Shown: positions 1 through 12,491, numbered from the stretch's first letter. The stretch is DNA of 64,000 nucleotides from Channa striata (GCA_033026295.1 CM065173.1:1054001-1118000); one strand, 5' to 3'. Numbers and translations: made by a program. Notes: generated from the sequence alone by a model not told the origin.

Positions 1-199
1 TGACATGTTTAGTTGTGCAATGAACAATTTGTTCAACAATTTTTAAATCTAAACTTAAGGCATTGCTTGAGCTGGTTAAAAGAAGAGAACCCAACACTGC
101 GAGATCTTGCAGACACATGCACAGAGCATGGAAACAATGAGTGTGATTGCTTGCAGTGGCTTTCGGTTGTACCTTCAGGGGTGGCATATGAATTTACAC

Positions 200-300
200 C
201 GGATGGCTTTGGCACCATGGTTGCCCTTAGTGGCTGTGTGGGGCTGTGCATTTTGGGGGATGGGATTTGAACCTGGAGCCTTCTGTATCCCAACCCAATT
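200..300 (-). repeat. tRNA-derived SINE head, degraded
   Basis: On the minus strand this stretch holds a sequence like an RNA polymerase III B box (plus strand GGATTTGAACC at 263-273, so GGTTCAAATCC on the minus strand), preceded by an anticodon-arm-like segment. That pattern is usual in fish tRNA-derived SINEs. No A box or clean end is visible. It could also be a chance B-box match. Confidence 0.3.
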
Positions 301-644
301 ATGACTAATATTAGTATTTCTTCTGAGGTGGTATTCTGAGGACATAATAGACATACAATATACACATCCAATATATTTATATTTATTATTCTTTTAGCTC
401 TGTTTTGGTCTCCATAAGTATCTGCCTCTGTGGACACTGCAGTTGCAATAAGGAGATTATGTAAAGTAATTGTGATTTATGTAATTTTTATGAACAGGTC
501 TTAGTTTGTTGTTGCTGATTGTGCAACACCAATCTTCAAAACAATACAAACCCAAATAATTAGGTGTGCAGAGTTTAATTATTTGTTTTTTTTTCTGACA
601 TGGTCTCCAAAACTACACACATAGCACATCTAACAGCACAATGG

Positions 645-1791
645 CCCCCTCAGAAACCGGATCAGGCAGGACCACTGGTGTGAGCAGATGCCAGGGCAGG
701 AACGGAAGCATAAGCGGGTTCCGGTAGGCGGTTAGGAAGTTCATAGACAACACCCGGGTCAGGAAAGTTGTTGGCCGACTCAGAAACAGGTGGTAGAATT
801 AGGGCAGAAATATCCCTCCTGAAAGCGCTCACCCCCTCCACGACCCGGTGCGCCTCGGGCAGATCCATCAACCAGGGCCTTGATTCAAAAAGGCCCTGAA
901 CCTCAAGGTCTCCTGGGGTCACAATAGCCTCCCAAAGTCTTCACAAATAACCCCCCAATAATGGGACATTGCTGACATTGGGTAGAGTCCAGAGCAATTT
1001 CTGCTGGTAGTGGGGGAGAAAAATGAGTCTTAGAAAAACAGTCAGAGGGAGGTTGAGGGCTAGGAGACCTCGTGTGGCAGGGTTTAAGGCGTCTGGCTGT
1101 TTTTTTTTCTATGTGTGGGGGTGTTGTTGGGCTGTGGCTCTGAAACAAAAGGAACAGGGGTGGGCTGAGGAGATGAGTCAGCAGGAGCATGAGCTGGAGC
1201 AGGAGAAGGAGGTGGTGACACAGATTCTGGGTAAAGGGGCAGAATTTAGGTAGTGTTAGTAGACTTGAGCACTGGGGAAAGCAGGGTGTCCGAGGAATTA
1301 AACATAGGAATTGGAGCTGGATGAGCAGGCGCAGGATGAGGGACTGCAGCAAGATCGGGATCAGAACCAGGAGAGGAGTTGGCTGACTCAGGGGCTGGAG
1401 GACAGGTGACTGTGGCTGGGAATGGTGTGCATGGATTCAGAGACTTGAGCTTTGTTTTGTGTCTGAGGCCTTTGAAAAAATAAGGATCTGTCTGTCGGAC
1501 AGGTTAACCGAGAGGCAGGCAGGCAATCAGAGGGTCCAAAAATGAAATTCAGAGTGGCCCAAAGCTCCCTGGAGGACTGCGAGGCAGTCATGCAGAAAGA
1601 CAATCTGGCAGAGAGCTGTGGTGAAGTCCAAGTATAAATAGACAGGGGGGAACAGGTGAAACCAATTGAGGTCAATAATAAGTGGTGAAGTTGGCCGAGT
1701 AATTGCAGAACTGGGACAGGATATGGAGAAAAATGGGTAACAAAATAAAAGTCCAGGGGAGGAAGTGGAGCTGAGAGGCTGAATATTGACA
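645..1791 (-). mobile_element. LTR-retroelement relic: partial LTR plus adjacent sequence
   Basis: Read on the minus strand, the element starts at 1791 with TGTCAATATTCAGCC and runs leftward. About 1620-1791 matches the outer part of the solo LTR at 27.8-28.4 kb: both share the stretch around ATATGGAGAAAAATGGG, the TATAAATAG or TATAAGTAG stretch, and the terminal TGACA. That makes this the U3 end of the same or a sister LTR. The rest (645-1390) is GC-richer and has an open minus-strand frame of about 86 codons at 662-922, rich in Pro, Glu and Val, that I cannot place in a known gag or pol. The far LTR end is missing and I see no target duplication. The type (Ty3/Gypsy-like) is inferred from the termini only. 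Confidence 0.5.
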
Positions 1792-2924
1792 AGTGGGGTT
1801 AGCTAGTTGTTGCAACCTGACATGTGACATTAACATTCAGGCGTCCGTTGATGTGCTTTAATACCTTATTCCCACCGCGCATAAAATGGGCTTTTCAAAT
1901 TTAAGCCGTAAAAAAAAAAAAAAATCAATAATTAAGGGCAATAATATGTTTTATGTGTTCAGATTAAATAAAAAATATTCAATATTTATTGTTTCTCAGA
2001 AGTTTAAGCAACAGTGTCGTTGCTTGGTGTAGCAAAGATGTGCACGTTCAACAGATGCCCGGCTCCCTACATTTCTGTCTTTGACATGTAATTTTTCTAT
2101 ATGTGTAAAAACAACACATTTATTTTGCTTTAAAGTCTTAATTTTGTCCGTGTGGTTAGTTCACATGAGTGTCTCTACTGTGAACTCATCACAGCTGTTT
2201 ATTAGTATAAAAACAAGAATTTCACACTGTGAAACACTGCAGCTTCAAGTGTCAGGAACCGCTAAACTGAAACACAACTAATTTAACAGAGTCAGCTAGT
2301 CACAGGAGAAGACGCCAATCTATAAAATGTTAATATGTTAATACTCTGTGTGATGAGAGCAGCTGCAAGAGAGACTATTCGGGTTTAAATTAGACATAAA
2401 GCAAAGTGCTCCATGACTCGTATGGGAGGAGATGAAGGGGGGGCAATCACTGAGATTTTCCAGGTACAGCATAGAGGAGGGAGAATTCTACTGTTTACAG
2501 CTTTTAAAGATAATAATCTTCAAAATGTCCCATCGCCTACTGTGGAGGGGTGTGATCAAGACGTGGACACAAAGTTAAAAGCCTTTAGCGATGACTGGAA
2601 GGGCGATGGCTGCATTTCTCTGGAACACGACTGTGGTAGTGACATTGACAATGAGAGATTACCTCATAATTATGTTGATCACATGCAGTATTTTTAGTTT
2701 CTAATGATGCACAAGTGTGGACGGTTAGCGTGCCCGGCTGACATTGTTTTACCTTGGCAGACCACTGATGACTTATGCAGTGTGTGTGTGACGACAGACA
2801 GATTACCTGAGCACATTAAGTAACTAAAATGACAGAACAAACAGACATCACATGTCCTGACCACACACCTCAGTACAAGCCCTTAAAAATTTGCTTTTTA
2901 TTTCCATTTGATCAATGTTTCTCT
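1792..2924. other. Unique-looking stretch, nothing recognised
   Basis: AT-rich sequence with a poly-A run near 1909. A 94-codon plus-strand frame (2413-2697) has no recognisable domain and no visible splice or promoter context, so I do not call it a gene. Confidence 0.5.
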
Positions 2925-3110
2925 TTGGCAGGAAGGTGTTGGAGTAGTTTTAGCACTGCTGCCTCGAGGTTAGAAGGTCCGCCGTTAAGTGGTGACCCTA
3001 AAATGTCCACAGTTGGTTATTTGTCTGCGTATGCCATCTGTGGGTCTGGGCATAGATTGGTGACTTGTCCAGGGTGGACAGCCGGAAGAGGCTCTATTAA
3101 GTTTGTCTCC
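2925..3110 (+). repeat. SINE fragment (body of the family ending in GATGGATGG)
   Basis: Contains degraded pieces of a very common fish SINE-like repeat: an 'AGCACTGCTGCCTCG' block that follows the tRNA-like head, then 'GGTGACTTGTCCAGGGTGGAC' split by mutations from its usual context. Related pieces occur at 14.8, 23.5, 27.2, 31.1, 36.6 and 42.6 kb. The ends are indistinct. Confidence 0.5.
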
Positions 3111-3829
3111 GACACATAGAGGTAACATTTGTACTTTACTTCATCTCACACACCTTATTTCAGTAGCTACCTGGCCCAATGCTGGAGGTAATAAGTATCT
3201 TCTTCTAAATGGAATCAATATGCTGGATTTTCCAGAGGCCTTAGGAAGTGCAAAGAACAGTACTGTGATATGTGCCTTTACAGTGAACAGACTCAGGGGA
3301 CTTTAGTCAACAGCTGACTTTGTTAGTCACAGTCGTTGCCAACAAAAAGGGAGGTAAAATGGATACTACCATCCCCAGGACCAGACAACAAGAAGACCTG
3401 TGAGTGAAAACAACAAACCAACATCTGGTTTGTGGACTTCAATAGCTCCAGAAGCTGGGAATACACATTTCTTGTCTAGCACTCGCACAATTAGTATAAA
3501 TCTTCCTTTATTGAATCTTCGGGTTTTTTTTAAATCAATGTTGTTGGCTCCACACAGCCCTACTCGACTCGACCTGACTCCTGCCAGCTGACCAAGGCGC
3601 TTTACCTTAGGCAAGACAACTACACCTCGAGTGGCGAATTCTCATTCTGGTAGCTCACCCATTAGAACAGAACCGAGGCTGTCCTCCCTGTTCAGCAGAC
3701 CGGAACCAACTCACAGCCTTATCTGGCCGCTAAAGGCAAGGCCAGGTTTCTCTTATTTCTACGTCTGGTGCATATACATAAGCCACTAGCGCAATTGAGC
3801 CTTTCTAAAGTTACAAGTGCTTTTCACTC
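3111..3829. other. Unique-looking stretch, nothing recognised
   Basis: No repeat family, RNA gene or credible exon recognised. Open frames here are below 85 codons and lack familiar motifs. Confidence 0.45.
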
Positions 3830-4320
3830 AACTCATCTCAACTTTATTTATAAAGGAGACGAGTAGCAGCATTTTGAACCAATTGGAGACGTGTAAGGGA
3901 AGACTGGCAAACTCCAAAATACGGTGCGTTACATTAACCCAGTTGAGTTTTAATAAAGGCCTGGATTACTATTTCAAAAAGAGCTTTACTTTTGCCAGTC
4001 ATCTAATGTGGAAAAAAAAGATTTTCAAAACAGTTTTCACGACTGCACTAATTTGACAATCCAATTTAAAATCACAGTCCATCTTAAAACCCAGATTTGA
4101 GAATACCGGCTTCTCAAACTGAGCCAAAGGGCCTAGGTCAACCAGGGAGGGTTTACCAGAGCCATTTGGACTGAACACCATCACTTCTGTTTTCTTACTA
4201 TTAAACATAAAGAAGCTTAGGGCCATCCAGTCCTTAGTGTTATCAAGGCAAGACAGAAGTGATTTAATGGAGAAAGCATCACTTTTCTTCCGCGGCATAT
4301 AAATCTGACTGTCCTTAGCA
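3830..4320 (-). mobile_element. L2-type non-LTR retrotransposon fragment (third L2 family)
   Basis: A minus-strand frame (4298 down to 3999) encodes the post-catalytic part of an L2-clade reverse transcriptase. It includes KTEVMVFSPNG, DLGPLAQ and NLGFKMD, which correspond to the conserved 'KTE-v-vF' and 'NLG' segments. Leftward to 3830 the DNA still resembles L2 C-terminal sequence ('AGCAGCATTTTGAACCAATT' on the plus strand), but frame is lost. The YADD block, endonuclease and 3' end are absent, so this is a 5'-truncated, internally damaged copy. It differs from the L2-A and L2-B copies elsewhere in the window. Confidence 0.75.
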
Positions 4321-4453
4321 TAATTATAAATATAATTATAAATATATTATATAGCATAACTTTCAGAAATGCTCTTCTTTTATTTTCTAGGGCCAGAAGT
4401 CCCTAAAACTAGAATCCACAACAAGGCCTTGAATACAAACATGCAGGGGTGAT

Positions 4454-4883
4454 GATGATGGAAGGCAAAGGGTGAGTGCGCCGCTAACCGTCCGAGAAGT
4501 CCAGAGTCCAGACTCTATGTTACTATGTTATGACCTGGGTCATAAGTTATTGTTTGAGATTGTTTTGTTGTCTCTCTCTCCTCCTCGTTGTATGGGTGTG
4601 TCTGAGGGATGGGCTTAAGGTGATGTCCCTGGATTCTTTATTTTTGTATATTTGTTTAAGTTGGAAAGGTAATGTTGGCTTTTTCTTAGAGCTTTTTGGT
4701 TGATGTTTTGGGCACTGCTCACATTTGAAGATAACAAATTACTATCACTTAAATTAGGAACATCTGATCACTGGTTTTGCTTGGGAATGGGAAGAGTGGG
4801 GGAGCACACTGTGTTATGCCAGGGGCGTAACACCTAACAATGCTCATGACGATGAAAGGCAAAGGGCGAGTGCACTGGTAACC
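4454..4883. mobile_element. 307-bp element with palindromic inverted termini (4526-4832), unclassified
   Basis: The inner element starts TGTTATGACCTGGGTCATAA and ends GTTATGCCAGGGGCGTAACA, so its ends are imperfect inverted repeats of each other. The left end is itself an exact hairpin: TTATGACC, TG, GGTCATAA at 4528-4545. The TG...CA ends would also fit a short solo LTR, and the flanks ACTA (4522-4525) and CCTA (4833-4836) match at 3 of 4 bases. Beyond it lies a 36-bp imperfect direct repeat (4454-4489 and 4848-4883). No coding capacity. It could be a MITE or a solo LTR. Confidence 0.4.
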
Positions 4884-7640
4884 AGCTGATGAGGGGAGGA
4901 GTGCTGCAGGAACACCCACACAGAAAAAGGAATGCTACAGTACATACGAGTTAGGGGCAAAACTGAAGGGAAAAGTTTGGGGTTTATCAAATCATATCGT
5001 CGTTTCCTTAACTTGGTCTCTTGTGTTTAACCAGAGTAACTGATTTCTGGACCATAGAAGTTCTCTAATGAATTAACATTGAAACTATATTTTGGTTCGG
5101 ATTATCGAACATTGTGCCCCACTAATGTTTACGTTAATATTAAATTACATGTCGCAAATTGCTACAGAGCGTACATTTTCATTAATTACATTTCATTAAT
5201 AACAGCTACAACAAAGGGCTGCCAATAGTGTTGTGTTCAACACGAGATGATGCTAAGTGAACGGTTTACTCACTGCCCTTTGGTAATGATACTGTGTGGA
5301 TTCAGAAGCTCCATGCATTTTCAACACTGCACAACTGCAGAACATTGATGGAAAATAACTCTATTTATATAAAGTATCTGTATAAAATTAGAATATAAAA
5401 GTACATTTATATATACTACAATGGCATTCAGAGAACGTCTTGGGAAAGATGAGATGGAGTGAGTGCCGGACTCTGGTGAGTGGCCAACATACCAGGACAT
5501 AATGAATCTAATGTTGGTCTGCTAATACTGGCAAGAGTTGTAATACTTGCCCATTACAAAAACTAATGCACAAGGCCAAATGGAATGAAGCTTCAAGGTC
5601 AGTACAGATGAGTTTTACTAGTGCTGCTCAGAATTTATAGAACCTTCGAACATGTACAGTCTGAATCTGACAGAAAAAAGGACATCCTCCCTACTTTGTT
5701 ATTGGACATGATGGTGTGTGTGTGTGTGTGTGCAGGCACACAGAATGGAGTGATCCTCAGCATCTGTGTGACCCAGTCTGTGTCCCATGGCAACGCACAA
5801 GAATGAAAAGCTTTCTTCCTAGTCTCTTCTGCTCCTGACAACCAGGAAGCATCCAATCCCTTCGTAGCCCCTCCCACCAGCCTTACTGCCGGCTGACAGC
5901 AAAATCTGTAACAGAGTGGGAAAGAGGTAGACTGGCATTTTCAGGCTCCATTCTTTAGATAAACCATAAGTCTGCTTTCTAGAAGGCCTGCTGATCAAAG
6001 CGCGCTTTACTTTGTTGACCTCTGTCAGCTAACTCAGGCTTCCTGTGAAGCTGACTCTGTGGTTGCCCTGAGGGACGACGATCTGAAGCTTCTAAATTTA
6101 AAAAATACTTCTTTTATGTGAGATTTCACATTAACTTCTTTACAGCTTTGTGAGTAAATTTAGCAGTGATTTAGTCCACTGGTGTCTGTATTGTTTATAC
6201 AGCAGTCATCATATGAATGATAAAAATAAGGGCGGGGGGGGGTTGGGGGGCTGTTCCATGGGACAGAACTAAACAAAGGCAGAAATGAATGAAGCATGAC
6301 ACACAACCACAGTGAGCTGGCCAGCCTGGTCTAGTGTTTGTTTTTTTTGGTGTAAATAAATATGTCAGTTCTTTTTATAGATGCTGCAGATTATTCTTGT
6401 TATTATTATTGTAAACCAAACCAGTGAAACTCAAAAGCAAAAACAAAACAAAGCGAATAATTGCTGCTAAAAATAACAAAACTCATAAATCGGTTATCCT
6501 TCTGTATGTTGCTCCCCTCACTCTGTCGCTCTCTCTGTCTCCGGCACGTTTCCCAGTCAAGTGCTGCCGTCGTGCACTTCAAACCCTTTTTTGTTGGCCT
6601 ACAGAGATATGATGCACAGTTTTAGCACGCGCACATAAACAAGTCTCACGTGGGAACACCATTCGTGTTTTTCTTTAGCTTGGCTGTGAGAAAAGTGTCG
6701 ACTGTGTTGCAAGTGCTAAGAATGAAAGAACAGTGCTGTCTGTGAACAGAGGAGTGCAGTTAATCTGTGGCGGAGCGTGTTGCTGCTCACATGGCGACTG
6801 AAGAGCAGATAGCTGAGTGCCGAAGCTCCATCCATCAGGCAGATCAGGTCATCAATCTGCAGCCGACACTGCTCCACTTTAGTATGGATGAGCTGCCTCG
6901 TGCTGCTTTAAGGCACCCAGCCCCGTCTGCAAGAAACACACTGAGATTACAACTCATTGTGTTAAATGCTGATCCTCCCCGACTTGATTTTTGAAAGGCA
7001 AATGGGTTAACTGCCACTGTGTGGCCAACAATTCTCAGTTACAACAATGCAATATGTTTAAAAATATATAATTATTCAATTGTTCGATCAATGCTGATTT
7101 CATGTTCATGTGCAGAGGCTGACGCATGATCGTGTCTTCTTCCACCGTAAATCCAGGAGCTACATGTGGAAAACGACAGCTGCACACAGAGCATTCACAC
7201 CTCCCACATACTTTGAACATGTGTACACAGTTTCCTAGAGCTGTGAATGTCATAATCCAGAGGAGTTTTAATGGAGTTTCCTGAAATTCTGTTAATACAG
7301 TTAAACTACGCCGTGTGGGCTCTAGGATTAGGGGTGCAGGACATGCTGATCCCAGGCTTTGCAGGGTTCTGGTTCTAGGGATTTAGGCAGCGTCTAAAAC
7401 CTCTAAAACCTGAACTAAAATGCAGCAGAGGCCCTGGGAGCAAACCCATGACAAGGAGCTCGACTCTCCTAGAGTCTTAGAGTTCTTCCTGGAGGAAAGC
7501 AGTAGCGTAACTTAGGTGTACTCTCTGACTCTCTGGACAGGTAAGGAGGAGGTGCGCGATCTTAGCTTTGTCAGGTACCAGTGTGGCTTTTAGCTGGTGC
7601 TAGTTGTGGCAGTAACAACAGTTTTTCGTTCTGACCGAGG
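4884..7640. other. Unique-looking stretch with short simple repeats
   Basis: No mobile-element family or credible exon recognised. Contains a (GT)n run at about 5713-5732 and a G-rich run at about 6232-6250. Frames here stay below 82 codons with no known motif. Confidence 0.45.
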
Positions 7641-8340
7641 TCATGGGGATGCGTCTCATCCCCACCGCAGTTGCACCCAAACTAATAATCCCATCCATTA
7701 CAAAAATCATTAGTACATCTCTCACAACAGGCAACTCACCCACCTCACTGAAGCAGGCCCAGATTACCCCACTGCTTAAGCAGTCTGCTCTCGACGCCTC
7801 CCTTGCTGAGAATTCTCTGATTTTCTTTTTTAAAAACAACCTCAGGTCCTATGTTGCTGAACCTTCAATGTGTCCTGGCAAGTTGCTCACTCATAGCCTT
7901 TCCACCATAGTGCCACAGGGCTCAGTTCTTTGTCCTCTTCCTTTTTTCATCTAAACTACATCCCTTGGTTCTATCATTACCTCACATGGCTTCTCTCATC
8001 ATTGCTATTGGCACAACATAGAGCTCTTCCTGTCCTTTACACTAAGACACTCCACTGTCTCATCACAAGTTTCTGCCTGTCTATCTTTACTTGGAGAGAG
8101 AGATGCTGTGGTTGTCCTTAATTGTCCCTACTAAGTCTTCTAGATATCTGGGGGCAATCACCAAAGATTAACTGATCTCTGCTGACCAGATCTCCGCAGT
8201 CTCTACGGCATGCAGATTTGCCCTCTACAAAATCAGAAAAGCCAGACCCTACCTCTCAGAATATATACCTAATCATTCCGGAGCACATCTAATTTTTGAT
8301 CAGCCAAAATGGTCTGTCACATCAGTTTACTGTACCTTTA
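7640..8340 (+). mobile_element. L2-A non-LTR retrotransposon fragment, reverse transcriptase, broken
   Basis: Plus-strand frames encode recognisable L2 reverse-transcriptase pieces in order. First comes ITPLLKQSALDASLAEN (the 'pllKkpsLDpslaeNYRP' region), then after a deletion IVPQGSVL (the 'vPQGSvLGPLLF' block), then LGSIITSHGFSHHCY. The catalytic YADD box that should follow is gone: the sequence reads YWHN. Frameshifts separate the pieces, and the copy ends near 8340 without its 3' tail. The same family occurs inverted at 8521-9330 and in plus orientation at 20.6-22.86 kb. Clade assignment rests on known L2/Maui motifs. Confidence 0.8.
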
Positions 8341-8344
8341 TTTA

Positions 8345-8430
8345 AATGTTGCGTTACATCATAAAGTCAAGACTATACAGACATTTAGAGAAAACCCAGC
8401 AAATGCCCCTTGAGCAGCTTTAGGCAACAT
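8345..8430 (-). repeat. L2-B 3' end fragment
   Basis: Matches the 3' untranslated tail of L2-B as seen at 62.83-63.0 kb ('ATAAAGTCAAGACTA', 'AGAGAAAACCCA', 'CCTTGAGCAG'). It is isolated and lies between two opposed L2-A copies. Confidence 0.6.
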
Positions 8431-8520
8431 GAGCAAACTCAGTTTCAGTGTAGCTACAGTTTCACAACTGCTTAGATTAGAGCCGACACAAAGAAATGTG
8501 AGCTGACGTGATGCTGTTTC

Positions 8521-9330
8521 TACATTTACATTTAGTCATTTGTCAGATGCTTTTATCCAAAGCGACTTACAAGTGAGGAACAGGCAGCAAAAAATCTAAG
8601 TCAAGGAGAAAAACATCAAAGCAAAAAAGTGTTTCTGTTTCATGAGATGCAAGTACAAGAGTTGTTTTGAGTGTGGTCTCTGAGCGCACAGAGTTTGGCA
8701 GCTCATTCCACGATCATAGGATTGCTGAGCTGAAGAGTTTTGCTTGGTGTCTCTGTGTGGTGCTGGGATCACCAGATGTTGTTCGCTGGCCGAGCGCAGC
8801 GGACGGGAGGGATTGTACTCAGAGAGGGAACCTACCTCTCTGAGTAAACTGGGTTGTGTACTCAGAGACGTAGGTTCTGATCTTTCTGATATTATTTTGA
8901 TATTATAAATCTAAACAACCTAGAGACTGATGCGATGTAATCTGTGAAGCTCAGTTGGTCGTCAATGATGAGCCCTAGATTTCTGGCCGACTTAGCAGGG
9001 ACAATCACTGCAGATCCAATGTTGATGCTGGTGTTGTGCTGTGTTGAAGGTTTGGCTGGGAAGACTAGAACCTCAGTCTTGGAAATGTTGAGCTGAAGAT
9101 GTCTTTCTCTCATCCAAGCCGATATGTCAGAGAGACAGCCAGAGATGCGTGTCGAGACAGTAGAGTCGACCGGCAGAAAGCACAGGAAGAGCTGCGTGTC
9201 GTCTGCATAATAGTGATAGGAAAAGCCATGTGAATATATGATAGAGCCCAGGGAAGAAGTATAGATGGAAAAAAGAAGAGGACCGGGAACAGATCCCTGA
9301 GGTAAACCAGTTGAGAAGTTATGAGAGTTG
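8521..9330 (-). mobile_element. L2-A non-LTR retrotransposon copy with 3' end, reverse transcriptase broken
   Basis: Read on the minus strand from 9330: PQGSVPGPLLF, LGSIIYSHGF, then an intact catalytic YADDTQLFL, and after a frameshift RERHLQLNISKTEVLVFPAK and KSARNLGLIIDDQLSFTDYI. The copy then collapses at about 8820-8930, with a deletion and short scrambled duplicates of 'CTCAGAGA', and resumes in the C-terminal part. It ends at 8521 in the family's 3' tail (plus strand 'TACATTTACATTTAGTCATT'). That tail also ends the L2-A copy at 22.86 kb and the SINE at 60.04 kb. A 5'-truncated, dead copy. Confidence 0.85.
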
Positions 9331-9364
9331 TAATCACACCCCTGCCATTTTTACATTTACACAT

Positions 9365-10715
9365 CTTTTTCTCAACTTAGACAGTCTCACTTCTATCTCA
9401 CGTAAGATTGTGTTAAACTCAACTCATTCAAGCTCACTAAGGTCAAAAGGCATGTCTGTTTCCTGTGCCATTGTTAGTGCGGACAACAAACAGCTTTTCT
9501 TTTTTTTTCACACCACACTGTATTTTAGCTTTCTAATATTATAAAATTGGCTCCAAATTACATTTAGTTACAGTTTGTTTTTGCTGACTTATACCCACTG
9601 TAGATATTTTTGGCCAGCCATCAATTACAGTAAAGGTCAACAGGAACTTTGGCTGAGCAAAAGCAGACCCATGGGCTTGAAAAAGGAATGGAAATGTCCT
9701 CACTTAATATTCCGTCTTCCTGTTCGGCACGATGATAGATGACGACTGTTGCAAGGTACAGTAGCTACACTCTCTGAGCACTGGCCATTTGACAGAATGC
9801 CTCTGTCCCTCCCTATCTCCACCAGCCAGAGCCTTGTGCCACAGCCAGTGTAGAACAGTGACTGGAGTCCTCCTGACTGGTAATGGGTGACCCCTAAAAA
9901 CAACTAAAACGAGCCTACTGTTGGCAAACTGGGTAGACATTTTTAATAAAAGCCCTCTACCATGGGCTTTATGAACTCGTACAAACAAGAGCATGGAGAG
10001 GAATCTTGGAGACAAGAATGTGTAACTCTGGAAAGGAGAACAGTCAATACCATGACACAGTACAAATAGTGCATGGCAAGTAACAGTCTTGAATTTATAA
10101 AATATCTTCCTTAAAAGTAAAACTAATTTAATAAGCATTAAAGTGCACACATACTGTGTTATGTGTGGGGATATGGTTATGAACAATGTTGGAAAATAGC
10201 GTAACATTATCAATGTTTAGTTGAGAATTAATTGGTATTGTACATACAGCTGCTGAAAAAAATTTAAAAAGAGCATTATTGCCCTCTGAGGTGTTACAGT
10301 ATGTAGTGGAGTAGAAATGAAATATGAAATAGAAATACTACTAGTACCTCAAATCCGAACTGAAGAAATTGATAAAATCTTGCTTGAAAAGTTACATGTT
10401 ATTACTGGCTTTAAACGCTGCATTAGCTGCAACACCTCTGAGAAAACTAACAAACACTGACCAAATATTGACCTAATAATCTGAATAAAATGCATCATGT
10501 GACTACTCAATGGGCTGATCCCTTTAATTATCTGATGAACAGAAACGTTTTGGTCATGAAATATTTGATCTGCTCAAGTCTCTGTGGATGTAATAACTAT
10601 CTGTCTCTCCAGATCTTTGCAGACCTTTGTATAATTGTTGGAGGCTAAGATGCCACATTATACAATAGCTTTTCAAAAAAAAATGTGATGAATGTTGCAG
10701 TGTTTTTATATTTAT
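9365..10715. other. Unique-looking stretch, nothing recognised
   Basis: No mobile-element family or RNA gene recognised. A 169-codon minus-strand frame (10213-9704) has skewed composition and no known motif, so I treat it as chance. Confidence 0.4.
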
Positions 10716-10719
10716 TAAA

Positions 10720-10805
10720 CTGCAAGGTCACCCAGAATTCACGGGGGATTGGTTGAGTTCATTGTTGTAGTTATAAGACTGCAAATTCCTGGAGGGACTG
10801 AGAGA
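10720..10805. repeat. Unclassified dispersed repeat, copy 1
   Basis: Shares with 40113-40177 the blocks 'CAGAATTCA', 'GGATTGGTTGA' and 'ATTCCTGGAGGGACT' in the same order and orientation, with different spacing. The family is not recognised. Confidence 0.45.
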
Positions 10806-12455
10806 CATTCTTTCTCCACGTGGGAGTGATATGCCGAGTTTTTCAGTCTTGATGAGCTGTAAAAGTCCTCTTGTACTTCTTGCCTGTTAGAAAACTGCAG
10901 CAGCAGTGTACTGTATGCTTCTGAGATTGCTGCTTAATGAGAGAGATGCAAATATTGTTCCCATGACATGGTGTGGGTTCATTTTGGTCGAGCTCCTGGT
11001 CAAAAAAAAAAAAGTAGGAAAAGTAGGAAGAACCACACTGTACATGACAAAACCTGATACGACTCATTGCTTGAAGTTTCTGAACACACCTCATTAAATC
11101 CGTGTAAAATGTTTAATTGAAAACTCATTGGAATTATTTCAATCTGACTGAAATATCCATGTATGAGCAAATGTTCATGTAACCACAGCTCCTGACACAT
11201 ATATACTACCCTGGCTAAAATGGTTGCCTGTCCCTTATATTAGCTATAGTTATTAGCCATAGGTGTAAATATTTTTTGAAGATGTTAATCCCAGAATCTC
11301 TCTGATTCTCTTTATTAAAATCTCTGCTTTTCTGCAAATCCACTGATCTCTGTCGTCTTTAACAGCAAAAACAGAATTCTAGGGCTAAATGTAGGAACTC
11401 TGGCTAAATGACTATTATCAAACTATAATTACACCTGTGGTCAGACTCCAAAATGGTGCTTCAATTATGTCACAGAAAACACAGAAAATTAATATTTTGA
11501 CATTTTCATGCAACGTCTGAGACCTTTAACAGGTTTGACTGCGATTGTCAAAAACCTAAACTACCACTGGCAGCTGATAATGAGGCTGTAACAGTAATGT
11601 GAGCAGTGAAGGTGACAATCATCTAACTAAACCTTAGAGTGTCAAATAGCTGCAGCTGTGTCCCCATTTTCTCATGTTCATGTTAAATATTTGACGTTTT
11701 GCCACACAGTGGGAAATTCTAGGTGTGATAGAACTTCCTCCTCCTGCCTCTTCCTTCTTTCTTCCAAGTCAGTCAGTAGGAATTAGGTCAGTTGAGAAAA
11801 CATATACAAATCCATATGTGATACATGTGTGATCTCAAGAGCAAAGAAAATATAGCCATCCATTTTCTGTTTCAAATGGGAGCTGCTTCTTTTCTTGTTA
11901 CCTGGTGCAGAGGAAGCAGCATGTAGAGAAGTAAGTCTGGTGTTCGTGATCACATTTTGCACCACCCCTCAAATATCAACTTGTCAATTATCAGAGGGTT
12001 GAATGAAAACAAAAAAATTAGGCAGGTCTGGGGTCCACATGACCTACTTCTGTTTAGTCAAAGCTTGTGGGGATGTGATATCAGTCACTGGGAAACGACA
12101 AGACAGACAGTGAGGCCGATAGTGAATGACAGAAAATTTAGCCAAAGAGCAGCGAGGCAGCCAGGCTGAAATCCCACGGTGACAGAGGCAGCACTGCAGC
12201 ACACAGTCCAAGGTGCGAACTGATGAGAAACACTATTAATGCCTCACTGTGGTTCATGTTTGCAGTATTAGTTTAAAAAAATATAATTAGGCAATAATAT
12301 AGTTGTTATCTTATTTTGTTACATTTAAAATTCCCAAGTTGTCAAAGTGTTTTATTTTATAACCACAACAAAATTGAATAACGCTGTAGTGACAAAAAAT
12401 GGATGTTGTATTGCAAGATGGGATGTTTTGACAGGGAATAAATGTGCTATCTGTA
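10806..12455. other. Unique-looking stretch, nothing recognised
   Basis: AT-rich DNA without recognisable mobile-element motifs or plausible exons. Confidence 0.4.
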
Positions 12456-12491
12456 AATTCTTCTTCTTCTTCTTCTTCTTCTTCTTTCTTT
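12456..12491. repeat. (TTC)n microsatellite
   Basis: About ten TTC units followed by TTTCTTT. It lies at the 3' edge of the Penelope-like fragment. Confidence 0.9.

Noticed and set aside
2413..2697. 94-codon acidic open frame
   Set aside because: No known motif and no promoter or splice context; length is within chance for 64 kb of DNA.
9704..10213. 169-codon minus-strand open frame
   Set aside because: Residues suggest random translation; no family motif.
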